The translations under genes were made by a program, and so were the position numbers. From Lyophyllum atratum (Eukaryota > Basidiomycota > Agaricomycetes > Agaricales > Lyophyllaceae): a stretch of 64,000 nt of DNA. Positions 14,501 to 27,828 of this stretch are shown piece by piece. The stretch lies in NCBI GenBank assembly GCA_014905825.1, contig JACGCN010000041.1, forward strand, positions 62,001 through 126,000, written 5' to 3'. The notes under the pieces were generated by a model. It saw only the letters and a list, made by a program, of their open reading frames with translations, was not told the DNA's origin and did no database searches. How positions within the stretch are numbered: position 1 is the stretch's first letter; each line of letters begins with the position of its first letter.

Positions 14501-17500
14501 ACCGAGGTACACGCGCCGCTTGCAGGGGACCGGCTAGACCTCATCGTCGGCTCCTCCATGGACAAGGTGTATGACCGCGCTGCGAAGCTCGTCAAACGCA
14601 CGCTAGACGTCGAGGGCGTAATCGTCATGGACGTCTCGCATTGCGAGGTGCTCGAGTCCATGAGTGCCGAGGGCACCGTTTCCGTGATCATGCACTACGG
14701 CGACCCGCAGTTCCAGGCGACGAATCGCCAGCTTACGTCAGAGGAGTATCAGAAGCTCAACGCATTCTTCGCGAAACACCCGGATGGGAAGATTAGCGAG
14801 GGAATCGTACCGCCAAGCTTTAGGCCCTTCTTACCCACACACATTCAGTATGCACTGAGTATGTTTATAATTGTTGGTAACGATACAGCAAGCTGACTGG
14901 GCTCATTGTGTTAGCGGTGCCGATATTCAATATCGACAAGAGGCCATTCGCCCTACTTTGTGCCTATAATGGGACAGACCAGACAAAGCGATATGTAGGG
15001 AAAGCCCTAGCAGTCCTCCTGGATATCTTCCTGACTGTCGTTGTGTAGCTCGAAGGTCACGAATTGTCCTATTTGCGAGCGATAGGTACCTCCCTGCGAT
15101 CGATAATCTGTTGAAGCATACTAACATCTGAAATTAGGTGTTATTATATTGTCAGCCGTCCTAAAGCGTCGGATGATTCTCGCTGACAAGGCGAAGAGCT
15201 TGTTCATCTCGAAGTAAGGTCTTTTCTTTTGTGGTCAGTAATCTAAACTGAAAGTTTTTATTTAGCATATCGCACGAGCTTCGCACACCATTGCATGGAG
15301 TGCGTTAAATCCGTTTTTAAATTCAATTGCAGAACTGTTTCACTTAATATGCGTGGCAGATACTGGCCGCGGCAGAGCTGCTAAGTGACAGTCAAATGAA
15401 TCACTCGCAGCTCTCCTTCCTTCAGACTGTCCAAGCGTGTGGTAATTCTCTTGTCGAGACCGTCAACCACGTCCTGGACTTTACGAAGCTCAGCGGGAAC
15501 TCGAAGGCTGGTGGCGTAGAAAATGTGATTGTTCCGTCAAAGTCAGTTATCCAAATTCTGGATATTGCTCATAGTCTTATCAGGTTCCGTTGGCCAGGGT
15601 CGACTTGATGCAGCTTGTGGAAGAAGCTGTGGATGGGTGCTGGATTGGCCACCGGGCCCGCGCAGCTATCACAGGCGACTCTGGAATTGGGAGTGTATAT
15701 TCTCCGCCAACGGAGGAACATGGGTCACCTATGGCTACACGCCGTGTCTCGGTGGAGACTGTCGTAGATATCGGATATCGGCGTGAGGTAACTACCGATT
15801 TTGTTTTCTCGTGGTGTTTGATGTTTACCCGGTGAACTTCATAAGGGCTGGACGCTGAGATGCGAAAAAGGTGGCATCCGCAGAGTTCTGATGAACGTCT
15901 TCGGGAACAGCTTGAAATTCACAGGTGTATGTTTTAGTCCTCCCTCACGATCTACGTCTTCGATTTATCGTCGTCATTTCAGGATGGCTTCGTTCACGTA
16001 GTGTTACGGCAGTTGCCTCCCGCTGCAGAGGACCCTCCCAACAAGGTCAAGATCGAACTTGCAGTGGTGGATACTGGAAAGGTATGTTAGACAAGCACGC
16101 CATGCCTCTGCCCATCCTCACTTCGCCGTTGCAGGGTATCAGCCAGAATTTCCTCAAGGTAATGATGAACTGTCTTTATCTTCCCTCCATACGCTCATCG
16201 GAGTCGTCGTAGAACCAATTATTCCATCCGTTCTCGCAAGAAAATCCGCTGCAGACTGGAACAGGGCTAGGACTTGCCATAGTCAACAGTATCGTTACTT
16301 CTGAAAGTGTGGGCGGCAAGGTGGAGGTCTGGAGCGAAGAAGGCGCTGGCACAGAAATCAAAGTCACTTTCTCAGCAGAAAAGATTGAGGAAGAAGTGCC
16401 GTCACCGGAGATGGAACCATTCAAGCTCGCCAATCTCAATAGACTTCCAACCGTCTCACTTATCGGGTTCGATGCTCCACGTCAGGGCGCTGAGCTTCTC
16501 AGACGGGTCCTCGAGAACTACTTCAAGACATGGTGGGGACTCGAGATACACACCGATGTAGGATTCGGGGATATCGTTGTTTTGAACGAGGACCCCACTC
16601 TCGTTCAAGCGGCTACAGACCGACGGGATACCAGTCGACCGTTCATCATTTTCTCGGCTGCACGTGGAAACTCAATGATAATGGCTGTTGCGGACGAACA
16701 CGAACGCATAGGGGGATTTTGTCGTATCCTTTTCAAGCCTGGGGGACCCTCGCGGCTCTGGGTGATTGTCAAACTTTGCCTGCATGCACTCAAGATTGGT
16801 TCAAGCTCCCGCGGGGTCTCGCCTGATGGACATCACATCAATGGCGACTATACACCCACCCCTCCTCCTTTTCATGATAAAGAGCGAAGCATATCTGCGT
16901 CCTCCATCCCGCGACGAAAGTCCGAAGAGGGCCGTAATTCAACTTGGTCCCGGTCGTACCCATCCCGGCCGCCAATGTCGCTCCGCGCATCAACAACGCA
17001 TCCGATCACCACAACATGGCGAAGTTTGGCCCCTACGGTCGAGAGGGTGGAAACTCCTGATTCAGACACGATAGTACCAACAATAGCTGTCGGCACTGGC
17101 GGATCCCTCTTAAAGTCTTCTGTGAGTGCCTTCGACTCGTCGGAGCGCCGCTTTCGGGTGTTGGTCGTCGAGGACAACAATATCCTCAGAAATTTGCTGT
17201 GAGTCATTATCTTCATCCTGAAGATCCAAAAGTCTGACGCCTCTTGGTGTTTCAGGATCAGATGGCTGTCACAAAAGGTGAACTCGTCCGTTCTTGGGAG
17301 TATACACAACTGACTGATAACGATTCTTTATAGGGTTACGATTTCCGGGACGCCGTTGACGGACGGGATGGTGTGACCATCTATGAATCCGAGGGACCTT
17401 TTGAGTACGTGATGAGCTACAGTGGAAGATGCTCCTTCCTAACAATAGTCTCAGTGTCGTTCTTCTTGATCTATCGATGCCGGTTCTCGACGGTCAGTTT

Positions 17501-17841
17501 CACTTACTCACGTATATAGTCTTCGTTGGGTTTGATTAACAGGACGGGATCCACAGGTGTAGCAGCCACAGCCGAGATCCGGCTCATCGAGTCCAAACGT
17601 GCAGCTGCTAGCAATTTGACTAGCAACGCTCCTGTACATCCTTCTCGTATTCTAGCCTTGACGGGCATGTCATCGCTTGAGGATAAGCGGCGAGCCTTCG
17701 AGGCTGGAGTTGACGGATAGTGAGCTTCATCTCGGCTTCAATGTCGATCTCATAATGCTGATCCCTGCACCGCTTAGCCTTGTAAAACCCGTTGCCTTCA
17801 AAACACTTGAAGAGATGTTCCACAGACTTGGATTGACGTGA
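11597..17841 (+). CDS. hybrid histidine kinase with GAF domains
   Basis: Two-component sensor, presumably signalling through a phosphotransfer protein to a response regulator. Order: a Ser/Pro-rich disordered N-terminus of about 570 residues (11597-13350); a GAF domain beginning [19 protein letters not shown], with HTLCAHAIL and [19 protein letters not shown] (13410-14270); a second, GAF-like region (14470-15180, [19 protein letters not shown]); HisKA with the H-box [12 protein letters not shown], phosphoacceptor His codon 15273-15275; HATPase_c with N-box [10 protein letters not shown] (about 15895), DTGKGIS, FHPFSQE and GTGLGLAI (about 16260); a linker rich in Ser/Arg; and a receiver domain with VVEDNN (17165), the phosphoacceptor Asp in LLDLSMP (about 17469), ALTGMS and VKP before the stop at 17839-17841. 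About twenty introns. No membrane segment is seen, so it is probably cytosolic. The input signal is unknown. An alternative start at 11414 would add 61 residues, which I judge to be intronic. Confidence 0.9.
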
Positions 17842-18346
17842 TGGTATTCTCTCCATTCTCTTTCTATCAAGTCCTTTTTTTACACTTCAAGCTATTTTAT
17901 TTCTTTATACAGGACTATCTTCCTCTACCACATCTCTGAGTCATACACCCTGCAACCTCGCTTTGTTTACATCCTGACGTTTTCGCCCCTTCTAATCCTC
18001 TGTATATCATCCTCTCAAATTGGTATCTCTCTCCCATCCTTATACAACATCCCTTGTAGCAAAATAGCAAATAGATCGCGTCACACGTCCTTGGTGCTTG
18101 TATCATCGTCTCTGAATCTGAAGTACAGGAAATTCAACAATTCAAATAAATGAGTGAAAGACCCGTACACAGATACTATGTACTCTACATGCGTGATAAT
18201 GGAACGACGAGCAAGATAATCATCTTTAGATCGAGTTTTGGTGGTTTGGTGAGTGTGGGCTCGCATAGGAAGTCCTTTTCTACAAATACAACTCTGGGTG
18301 TCCTTCTCCTTTCCACTTTCTCTCTAACATTAACGACGGGAGGTAT
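17842..18346. other. convergent intergenic spacer
   Basis: T/C-rich 3' regions of the histidine kinase (+) and homocitrate synthase (-). No gene or structured element recognised. Confidence 0.5.
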
Positions 18347-20172
<1,826 letters not shown>

Positions 20173-20740
20173 TATGGTAGGTTGAGAGAGAGGAAGGTAG
20201 TAATGTACGTTGTTCTAATGGAAGCCTATAAAAGTTTCTGCAAATTTTGGAGTCACCTAATCTGACTCCAGGCATCAAGACGATTGCGCTCACGTGATAC
20301 TCGGCCGATCGGCATTGCGCAAGTTTTGTTCAATTGTCGTCAGGTTCCCATACCCATGGGACGTGCGAGTACTTGCACCCCCGAGGACTCGCCATTGAAA
20401 TCCCTGGACACATTCCAAGGGTTAGGGTGATATCCACCGTGAAGGAATAGTTTTACTTAGCTTCAATATCGATTGCGAGCTTGTATACTGCGTCAAGCTT
20501 CAGGCTAAGTGGTTTAAGCAGACTTCCAAGTCTTCACGCTACCATTCCAAGGGATGCAGAAATGGTTAATTACCAGGGGGAGGTACGGTGAAGTTTCTGG
20601 GCATCTGATAAGTGTGCCACGTGTATACAGTCAATGTTACATATACAAATGTAGCGTATATACAAATCAAGAACCTTCCTGGTAGTCGGGCGCCCAAGAC
20701 GTGGGCCCTTCGTGGCCCGTTCCTGCGATATATCTAAAGC
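20173..20740. promoter_or_regulatory. homocitrate synthase upstream region
   Basis: Intergenic stretch between the Sde2 stop and the homocitrate synthase start (both minus strand). Presumed to hold the synthase promoter; no specific site recognised. Confidence 0.4.
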
Positions 20741-21692
20741 TTAAGCCCCGATAGCATCCGTTATTGGTGGAGCCTTGACGACCTTCTGCACAGTCAGCTT
20801 TGTAGTCTTCTCCTGAGTGCTGGAAGGTGGAGCAGCAGCCTCAGTCGGAGGTGACAGCTTCGCCTTCTTCCTCTTCTTGAGAAGTGCTGATTGATTTACT
20901 GGCTTAGTAAATGGACGCAAATACAGATCAAACCGACATACCAGCGGATACAGCACTCTTCACGTTCTCAGTAAGCTCTCTGCTTTGCTCGAGATACTCG
21001 GTGTCGTCGAAACGATGTTTCTTCCCTGCAAGTGCTGGTGGCTGATCCCCTGCACCACTGCGTGAGGGTTCGCCTGAACCAATGGCCGGACTACTGGTAG
21101 AAGCACCGGTGGAAGGTTCGATGCCGAGTTTACGCTCAAGAGCCTCGAGCTTCGCCTTCTGAGCTGCTGCCTTTGCGGCCAGCCTTTCGGGTTCAGATTC
21201 AAGATATTCAGCGAGTCTAGAGGAAAGATCAGGCAAGTTAGGAGCGACGATAAGGTAGAAGGACGGTGGAACATACTTTTTGGCTTCCTTAATCGTGCTC
21301 AGTCTCCTGCCGCTTAGGTCCCTACACGAGTCATTGTTACTCGTCTTCTGACTGCTCATCCGCCCTCCAGCGGCCCTTAGCTGAGATCCGAAGCCACCCT
21401 TACCACCCACCAGTCGAGGTGTGAGCCGGAGAGTCACGAAGTTGCGGGTGGATACTGAGTCGGCCTGTGTGTCAGGGTGTAGAGAGGATATTGTCGCTGC
21501 AGGCGGTATTGCGCGCCCCCTATGGGTTGATAACACATAGCGAGAGGAGTCGCCGAAGGGCAATCCGATGTAACGTTCTTGAAGTAGCGAAGGAACATCG
21601 GAGATGGGGGTCGCCGACGGAACGGTGAGAGTCAAGGAAGGGAAGGGAGAGAAAGTTTGGATGAGAATGGAGGTGGAGTCGATGTTGGCCAT
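20741..21692 (-). CDS. SDE2: Sde2 (ubiquitin-like splicing/genome-stability factor)
   Basis: Nuclear protein whose N-terminal ubiquitin-like fold is cleaved after a diglycine to release an active C-terminal part; in fission yeast it promotes excision of particular introns and telomeric silencing. Reading from the ATG at 21692, a ubiquitin-like domain of about 90 residues ([16 protein letters not shown] onward) ends in the diagnostic [14 protein letters not shown], with cleavage expected at GG/KGG. The block [16 protein letters not shown], an intron, then [13 protein letters not shown] and a Lys/Ala-rich helix follow. A second intron interrupts [13 protein letters not shown] before a short basic tail and a stop at 20741-20743. 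No SAP domain is seen. A longer frame opens at 21818, but the pyrimidine tract and CAG just before 21692 argue for a leader intron. Identification rests on the GGKGGFGS signature plus domain order. Confidence 0.92.
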
Positions 21693-22077
21693 GCTGAATG
21701 GTGAGTAGTAAGGGAGAGGAGGAGTGTTTGTGCCTAATTGTCGGGAATTCGTTGAACAAACAAGGCGAATTCCAAATTCCGATGGGGTGCATACCTCATC
21801 GCCGCTCTCATTCTTCATTCAAGTTCATTGCAATGCTCATACAAGTACTCCTGCTTTTCGACGGAGGAAACTCGTAGCCTAGCCCTACACTACTCTCTAC
21901 ATGTCCCACACGGAGCCGGACGAAGCCCTGGAACTGCGTACCATCTGCCGTAGATCCGATACTCCATCACTGATGGGTGCGTCGGCCTGCTAGGATCAAC
22001 ATATAAAAGCGCAGCCTCTACGATGCTCAACTTCAGATTTGTAATCTCAACGAACACCTCCCATATCGCTGTGCGTT
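21693..22077. promoter_or_regulatory. divergent promoter region SDE2 / 10-Cys protein
   Basis: 385 bp between two divergent starts. It contains the TATA box of the plus-strand gene at 22002-22009; no other site is evident. Confidence 0.45.
22002..22009 (+). promoter_or_regulatory. TATA box
   Basis: TATAAAAG, 69 bases upstream of the ATG at 22078. A similar box precedes the paralogous gene at 24389. Confidence 0.6.
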
Positions 22078-23116
22078 ATGTTCTGTGCTCTGATTTTTGT
22101 GGCCCTGGCTGGCTACGTCTCTGCCCAGTAAGTGCCACCCACCTCACGGACGGCCAGCACGATATCTAATCCTTTTGAACCAGACTTTCTCCAGGATGCA
22201 AGACGGCCCTCCTTTCGATCTCGACCAACCCAGATGCCGCTGCTTGTCTCACCCCAAGTGCCTTGATCCCCTCTCTTTCGGGATCGCAGAACACAACTAT
22301 GCTGGATACAATCGACACCTGGGTGACCACCATGTGTGCCGCCAGCCCCTGCAGTGACGCTACCATATCTGCCGTGGTCAAGAATATCACCACGGGATGC
22401 GCTGGGGACGCTAGCGTGTCGTCGGCATTGCTGGAGAACGTACACAGCGCGCAATTTATCTACCCAACTGTTCGGAAGATCCTGTGCTTGAAGGAGTACG
22501 ATTACGGCTTTCAGATAGAGATCATATGCTAATCTTGTCTCTCCAGCTCTGGCAAGAATTGTGTGACTCAGACATTGGCCAACGTCCAAACCTTCATGAG
22601 CAATGGCAACAAGGCCATCACGAACCTCTCGGACAGCAACTTTGGCGCTCTCATCGCCAGCGCCGGTTCCTTCGTCGGCAAGTTGGAGGCCAATGCACCA
22701 GCAGCAGCACCCCGAACGCGTTCCATGAGATTCGGCGTGCGCTCCGCCAACCAGACGCAGACGCCCTCGCCAAAGACCCCTTCGAGCCTGCCCGCGAATA
22801 TGACTTGCACAACCTGCATCAAGTCGGCGGCGCAGATCATCAACAACGATTACCCGGGTTCGGTGGACAAGATGTTTCCAGGTCTCGCAGAACTTTGCAG
22901 TATCAAAGTTACAAGTACGTTCTGCGCATCAGTATATCCGGGGTTGTGGGAGCTGAATGTGTTTGACGGATAGCTAATACTACAGCGAATGTCACCAAAG
23001 CTGCTAGTCTTCACTCCTCTGCGACTGGGTTGGGTTCCCTTTCGACGGGTGGAACTTATCTTGGCGCATTCGTGGCTACATTGGTGATGACGATAACTGC
23101 TGTATCCCTGGGTTAG
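22078..23116 (+). CDS. secreted 10-cysteine protein, GPI-type tail (copy 1)
   Basis: Four exons (22078-22127, 22184-22495, 22547-22914, 22986-23116) join to a 286-residue protein. A short signal peptide (MFCALIFVALAGYVSA) is followed by ten cysteines whose order and contexts match the neighbour at 24389: PGC, AAC, TMC, SPC, TGC, LCLKE, NCVT, TC-TC and ELC. After the last cysteine comes a Ser/Thr/Gly stretch and a hydrophobic C-terminal segment ending VSLG, as in GPI-anchor signals. N-glycosylation sequons occur (e.g. NIT, NQT, NVT). Likely a cell-surface protein; function unknown. It vaguely recalls uncharacterised fungal secreted DUF families with paired cysteines, but I cannot name one with confidence. 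A MITE-like element separates it from its paralogue. Confidence 0.85.
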
Positions 23117-23485
23117 TCATCATTCTGAATATATGTGTTTGGCGATGAAAGGTTGGGAGAGAGGATGTCCCCCAAGGGGCTCAAACGGTTAGTTTTTTTG
23201 ACCTGAGATGTGTTATTCGTCGAGTCAACTTCCATGGGATGACCATGGGCCCCAGGCTCCCAAAGGGTAACAAAGCCCACACCCGTCAGTCTTTATGTCG
23301 TTACAGGGAGCATCCTCAGAAATCGTTCAATAGTTGAAAGGGTCGCGCGTCCATATCACTTGCCGATGCATTGCAGGCTGCAACCGCCCGCAACCATCAT
23401 CAGCCAAGTCGCGACACCTTCGGCCATCACGGTTTCATCAGAGCATTTCCTGAAAAGGAGGGCGTTTCATCTAGTCTAGTTCAAC
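23117..23485. other. intergenic spacer before the MITE-like element
   Basis: 3' flank of the first 10-Cys gene. No gene seen. Confidence 0.4.
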
Positions 23486-24163
23486 TTAAGCGTTGTTAGG
23501 TGAGGGGTTCCGTTCGGTTGAAACGGCCAAAAATTCCGATGGCGTGATCATCGGGGTTCGAGCACCGAACCACGCTTCAACGGCTGTCGGCTGAGAAACG
23601 CAACTCGGATGTCATCACATGAGCTGGACGCGTCGCGATAGCCTAGCATTTTCATGGCTCAAGGACGGACGCGAATCGATTGGGGCATCGTCAATTAACT
23701 CATTCCGCGATGGTCAGACGGCGGGCGGCCCGCATTAGGTTCTTCGAAACCATCCTGGCATTCTCATAGATGATAAGCTGGAGGATCTCTCTAAATCGCG
23801 GTTTCGATGTTCCATTTATCATTCCGACTACCATTTGGTGATGCTGGTCGTCGCAATTCTAGAGTGGGAAGAGTTGATTGAGGAATTTCGACCATTCAGC
23901 CTCCCAGATTGCGTTGAGGATATCTTTCATTTCTTGCGTCTCTGAGCAAGCAGCGCGACATTTTCCGGGTGTTTGAGCCTCCGTAGACATAGTGCATGTA
24001 GATATCGGACTCTGAGCTAGTAGTTCGAGCTACGGTAGAGTCAAAGACATATTTCTTATTATTATAATCTTATCTGGCTGATAACAGATCACGCGTCCTG
24101 TCTTTTCCTTAACTTAAAGCCGCCCTTAACGCCGAACGGAACCCTTCACCCAGCAGCGCCTAA
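23486..24163. mobile_element. MITE-like element with 32-bp terminal inverted repeats
   Basis: The left end (23486-23517) and the reverse complement of the right end (24132-24163) match at about 27 of 32 positions, sharing the core GGGTTCCGTTCGG. TAA lies at both outer edges (within TTAAG on the left and CCTAAG on the right), which could be a 3-bp target duplication of the TWA type typical of PIF/Harbinger elements. No open frame of 60 codons lies inside, so it would be non-autonomous. It sits between the two tandem 10-Cys genes. Family assignment is inference. Confidence 0.55.
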
Positions 24164-24288
24164 GTAAGAGCAGACCTTATATAAAATCAGATCGACTATC
24201 ATCTGATATATTAGGTCAGCTACTGGAGACTACGTTTCATCAGCGGATCATCATCATGCTGAAACGCGCCCCTATGGACTCTGGAGAG

Positions 24289-24297
24289 TATAAAAAG
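24289..24297 (+). promoter_or_regulatory. TATA box
   Basis: TATAAAAAG, about 92 bases upstream of the ATG at 24389 and comparable to the box of the paralogue. Confidence 0.6.
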
Positions 24298-24388
24298 ATG
24301 CTCACCAGCATTCCGAGTTCCCCAGATTTGATATCTCATCCACCCTCACACCGTTGAACGGTCGTACTCATCCTCCTTTCGATTCAAT

Positions 24389-25434
24389 ATGATGTTCCGC
24401 TCCATCACGATCGCTGCCCTGGTTGGCTTTGTATCTGCAAACTCGTACGTGCCCCATTTCATCACCAGGGATTTCGGTGTCGCTCTGGACACCCCTAGCT
24501 GACTTGCATTTTCATGCTTATCCTGCAGATATTCGATTGGATGTATGAACACATTGATCGACATTGGACAGAATGCCGAGATCGGTGCTTGCCTAAAGCC
24601 CGCTCTTCTCCTTCCTATCCTGGTCGGTGTTGGGAATGGCCCCGAGTCTGTGATTGGTTATATGGACACTTGGTTGGCGAGCATGTGCGGCTCTCCGGCG
24701 TGCAGCGATAACGCCCTTAACGCGGTCGTCACCAACATCACCAAGGGATGCTCGGTGGAATTTGGTCTGGGTTCGGTTCAGGAGACGCTTGACTTTGTCA
24801 AAACCAACTACAAGACTGCACGGAAAGTCGCATGCCTGAAGGAGTGAGCGTTCAACTGTCCCGTTCTACGAATTTTGACTAACCCCTCGCGCGTGTAATA
24901 GTGGACAGGTGAATTGTGTTACGGGGACGCTCAGGAACGTGGAGGCGCTCACGGGCACGATGAATCTGAATGAGAAGAATATCGTAGCCATCGTTAAGGC
25001 TACCAAAGCTGGGCTCCCCTCCAAGCTCCTCTGCACGAATTGCATGAAGGGAGCGTATGTGATGATCAGCACAAATGTTCGTGATGCTTTCACGGCCAGT
25101 GACACCAAGTTTATCACGGACACTTGTGGCCCTGCCTTTGTTGGTGAGTAGGCTTTTTGGTGTTTCTCTTCGTTCATTCGTTGATTTCGCATGTCTTCAA
25201 GATGGTGGCATGCCTCCCGGCCTCATCGACTCTGCTTGGGAGCCATCTGCCGCCCCACCAGCAACCACGACTTCTTCCACCACAACCTCATCTACGCCCA
25301 CGCCTACATCTACACCTACACCTGCTGTGACACCGCTGAAGAAGAACGCTGCTCTTGGCGGTCCTTCCGTTCTGTCATCTGGTGCATTTATGGCGATTTC
25401 TGGTCTTACCATCCTCGCGGCTGGGATGGCGTGA
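24389..25434 (+). CDS. secreted 10-cysteine protein, GPI-type tail (copy 2)
   Basis: Paralogue of the gene at 22078, same strand and same exon pattern: a tiny signal-peptide exon (MMFRSITIAALVGFVSANS), a second exon from IGCMNTLIDIG to ACLKE, a third exon from QVNCVT to GPAFV and a last exon. The ten cysteines are conserved (GC, AC, MC, AC, GC, ACLKE, NCVT, LC-NC, TC). Unlike copy 1, the region after the last cysteine is a Pro/Thr-rich spacer (TTTSSTTTSSTPTPTSTPTP) likely to be O-glycosylated, then a hydrophobic tail ending GLTILAAGMA, consistent with GPI anchoring at the wall or membrane. The double ATG at 24389/24392 leaves the start ambiguous by one residue. Function unknown. Confidence 0.85.
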
Positions 25435-26275
25435 TGGGAGCTTATACGTACACGGGAGTGAGAGGCGGTGGTTCGTCACTTCGGGCTTTGACCTTGCGTC
25501 GCATCAATCGAACGATGAATCTCGAGAGCTGGATCACTCGAGGCGTCCATCGTCTGATATCTACCAACAGCAGCTGGTAGATGGAATTATGTTGCTAGGC
25601 ATTCGCAAGATATGTATGGTACTTACCTATCTGCATATGCATTGCAATTGTCCTATCGCTTAAGAAACTACCAGCTTCACGCCGCTATGCAAACCCGCCG
25701 CCCGCAAATTCTAACGAATTTATTTGGCGACCATGTTTTGGGGACAGAAGATACGCTGACCGTCGTCAAACCCACAGTGTGCGTGCGAATATGAGCAGAA
25801 TGACAGAAATCGTGATCATGACATTGAGTCTGAAACTGCCTCCACCATATGCGCATGCTAACACAACTTACAGTGGCGTGATTAATACACGAATCTCTCG
25901 ATACTGAGCTTCTCACCGTTACCCAAGCTAACAACGCCTCTGGGTTTGTCTTGGCCTAACTAAACCCCTGGAACTTGCGCTTCGTCATTCAACGCTCCGA
26001 TGTTATAGGAAATGCTAAACAACTCGCATCTACTTGTCAATGAACGCTGACAGGTGCGAGTCACTTGTCCGTAACACCGTTGACAGTGACACCACCCGCT
26101 CATCGCTGCCGCACTCTGACACTGAACGTTAAACACTCAGGCTGAGTTTAAAGACCCTGCCTTGCGATATGCGTATTGTGACTAATACTTATAGACATCT
26201 CCTCGAAAGTATAGTCTTCTCCCATTCTGCGCTCTCTTCCCTTCCGAAACATCAATTTACAAAGGCATTTTACAT
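25435..26275. other. intergenic spacer
   Basis: No gene, RNA or repeat recognised between the 10-Cys pair and the His-rich pair. Confidence 0.4.
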
Positions 26276-27199
26276 ATGCACCAAGAGCACAACATCCCCT
26301 GGAATGCCCTTGCATCCAACTTCACATTCATCCGCGACAACCCCCGATTCACTCCCCGTATATCTGGATTCTTTGTCCGCAACCTTCCTACACAGGCCGA
26401 GACGCTCAACCACTTTGCGCGTGTCCTTTCCAAAACAATCACAACATTCGCCGAAACCGAGCGCACCAAATATGACACCTCCTTCGATGCTCCTAATTCC
26501 GGCAAGCTCTTCGCCGACGAGCTGCGCGACCGGTATCCGGATTATATGAACGAGAAGAACCAACGCATAGAGCATTGGATCGAGCGTGCCACAACATCCT
26601 CTTACCCACCCCACAACAAGTACTACGATACCAGTCAAGCGGACCTCGCGGAGGTAGTGAAGATCCTCATCAACGAAAACCAAATGCCGGTGCTCTTGAT
26701 GCTCGCCCACCATCCACTCATCCCAATCCATAGTCTACATCATCTCAGCTGGGGACATCATTTCGGTTTTTCGCGCGTCGCCGAAGCTGCTCTCCATACT
26801 TATATCTTCTTCAACGTTTGTGCGGCGACCGACACCCTGCGTGGGGGTGAATACTTGGAAATTCCCGAGTATTCATCCATGATTCGCGAGATAACGTATC
26901 CCATGGATTATCCTGCACAACAGCTCCCACACCGTGAATTCCTTTTGAACTTGCCGAAAGATCCCAAATCTACGATGCCTGAGGCGCATCGCGACTTTCC
27001 CGGACTTCGGGATTACATGAAGAGATCGTTCAGCCTGCTTTATCGCTATGAGATGTTGGTGCGGGAGTGCAATTTGCATCTGGAATGGGAAACACTTATC
27101 GCTGAGGTGTTCGAATATTGGATCAGGATTAGAGGTGTGAAAATCGACTACCTTGTCAATGAAGCAGATAACGAGTACCTAAAACGGTTCAAGGCCTGA
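26276..27199 (+). CDS. His-rich protein of unknown family (twin A)
   Basis: Intronless 307-residue protein, not recognised. It is predicted soluble, without signal peptide or membrane segment. Notable segments are MHQEH-IPWNALASNF at the start, SFDAPNSGKLFADELRDRYP, the Glu/Ala helix SQADLAEVVKILINENQ (about residue 122-138), a histidine cluster LMLAHHPLIP followed by LHHLSWGHHFGFSRV (about residues 143-172), MDYPAQQLPHRE and a C-terminal LLYRYEMLVREC. The twin at 27829 is collinear and largely identical, so the frame is under selection. The lack of introns contrasts with nearly every other gene here. The histidine cluster could bind a metal or be structural; that is speculation. Confidence 0.8.
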   Translation: MHQEHNIPWNALASNFTFIRDNPRFTPRISGFFVRNLPTQAETLNHFARVLSKTITTFAETERTKYDTSFDAPNSGKLFADELRDRYPDYMNEKNQRIEHWIERATTSSYPPHNKYYDTSQADLAEVVKILINENQMPVLLMLAHHPLIPIHSLHHLSWGHHFGFSRVAEAALHTYIFFNVCAATDTLRGGEYLEIPEYSSMIREITYPMDYPAQQLPHREFLLNLPKDPKSTMPEAHRDFPGLRDYMKRSFSLLYRYEMLVRECNLHLEWETLIAEVFEYWIRIRGVKIDYLVNEADNEYLKRFKA

Positions 27200-27828
27200 T
27201 GTACTTACCTTGATGGCACTGTATAGCACCCCCGGGTGAACCTCACCTCATATAACACGTATGGGCCCATGCCATTGCCATTACACAATGGCTGGGACCA
27301 CAGTAAGATAGATCAACATACATGTAGATTCGGCTGCACCCTTATGATGTTAAGAACAGAAGGTGATGTCTACCCTATATGTATATTTACCTTTAGTCCA
27401 ACAACGGTTGCATGCCACTGCCACCGTTGCATTTTCCTGTACCCCTGAAGTCATTATGGCGCATGCTAGCCACCCACACAGATATTCGAATTATGTGAAC
27501 CTGCCTTTTTTGACGTCCCGGCCGTAGAGTGCGGGCCGGTCTAATTCAGGCCAAGGCTGGAGCCGGCACCGTTGATACTGACAGTCGCAAATGTTCGGCG
27601 GCCATGGGGACTGTGACATGACAGGTAGGAGTCAGTCTACCTCCTCGAATGCGAAGTATAAGAAGCAAATACAAGATTACGAACATGTTGGATCTGTTCA
27701 AGTTATCGTCTGACCCAGACTTTGCAGGCTCCTGAAGTCATATACTCGTAGGTGAGAACATGCAGTGTTTTGTAGGCCAGGACGTATGGACTGAATCAAA
27801 AAGCAGCAAGAAAAGACTTTGATAGATA
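27200..27828. other. spacer between twin genes
   Basis: No gene recognised. A TATA-like TATAAGAA at about 27657 could serve twin B. Confidence 0.35.
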
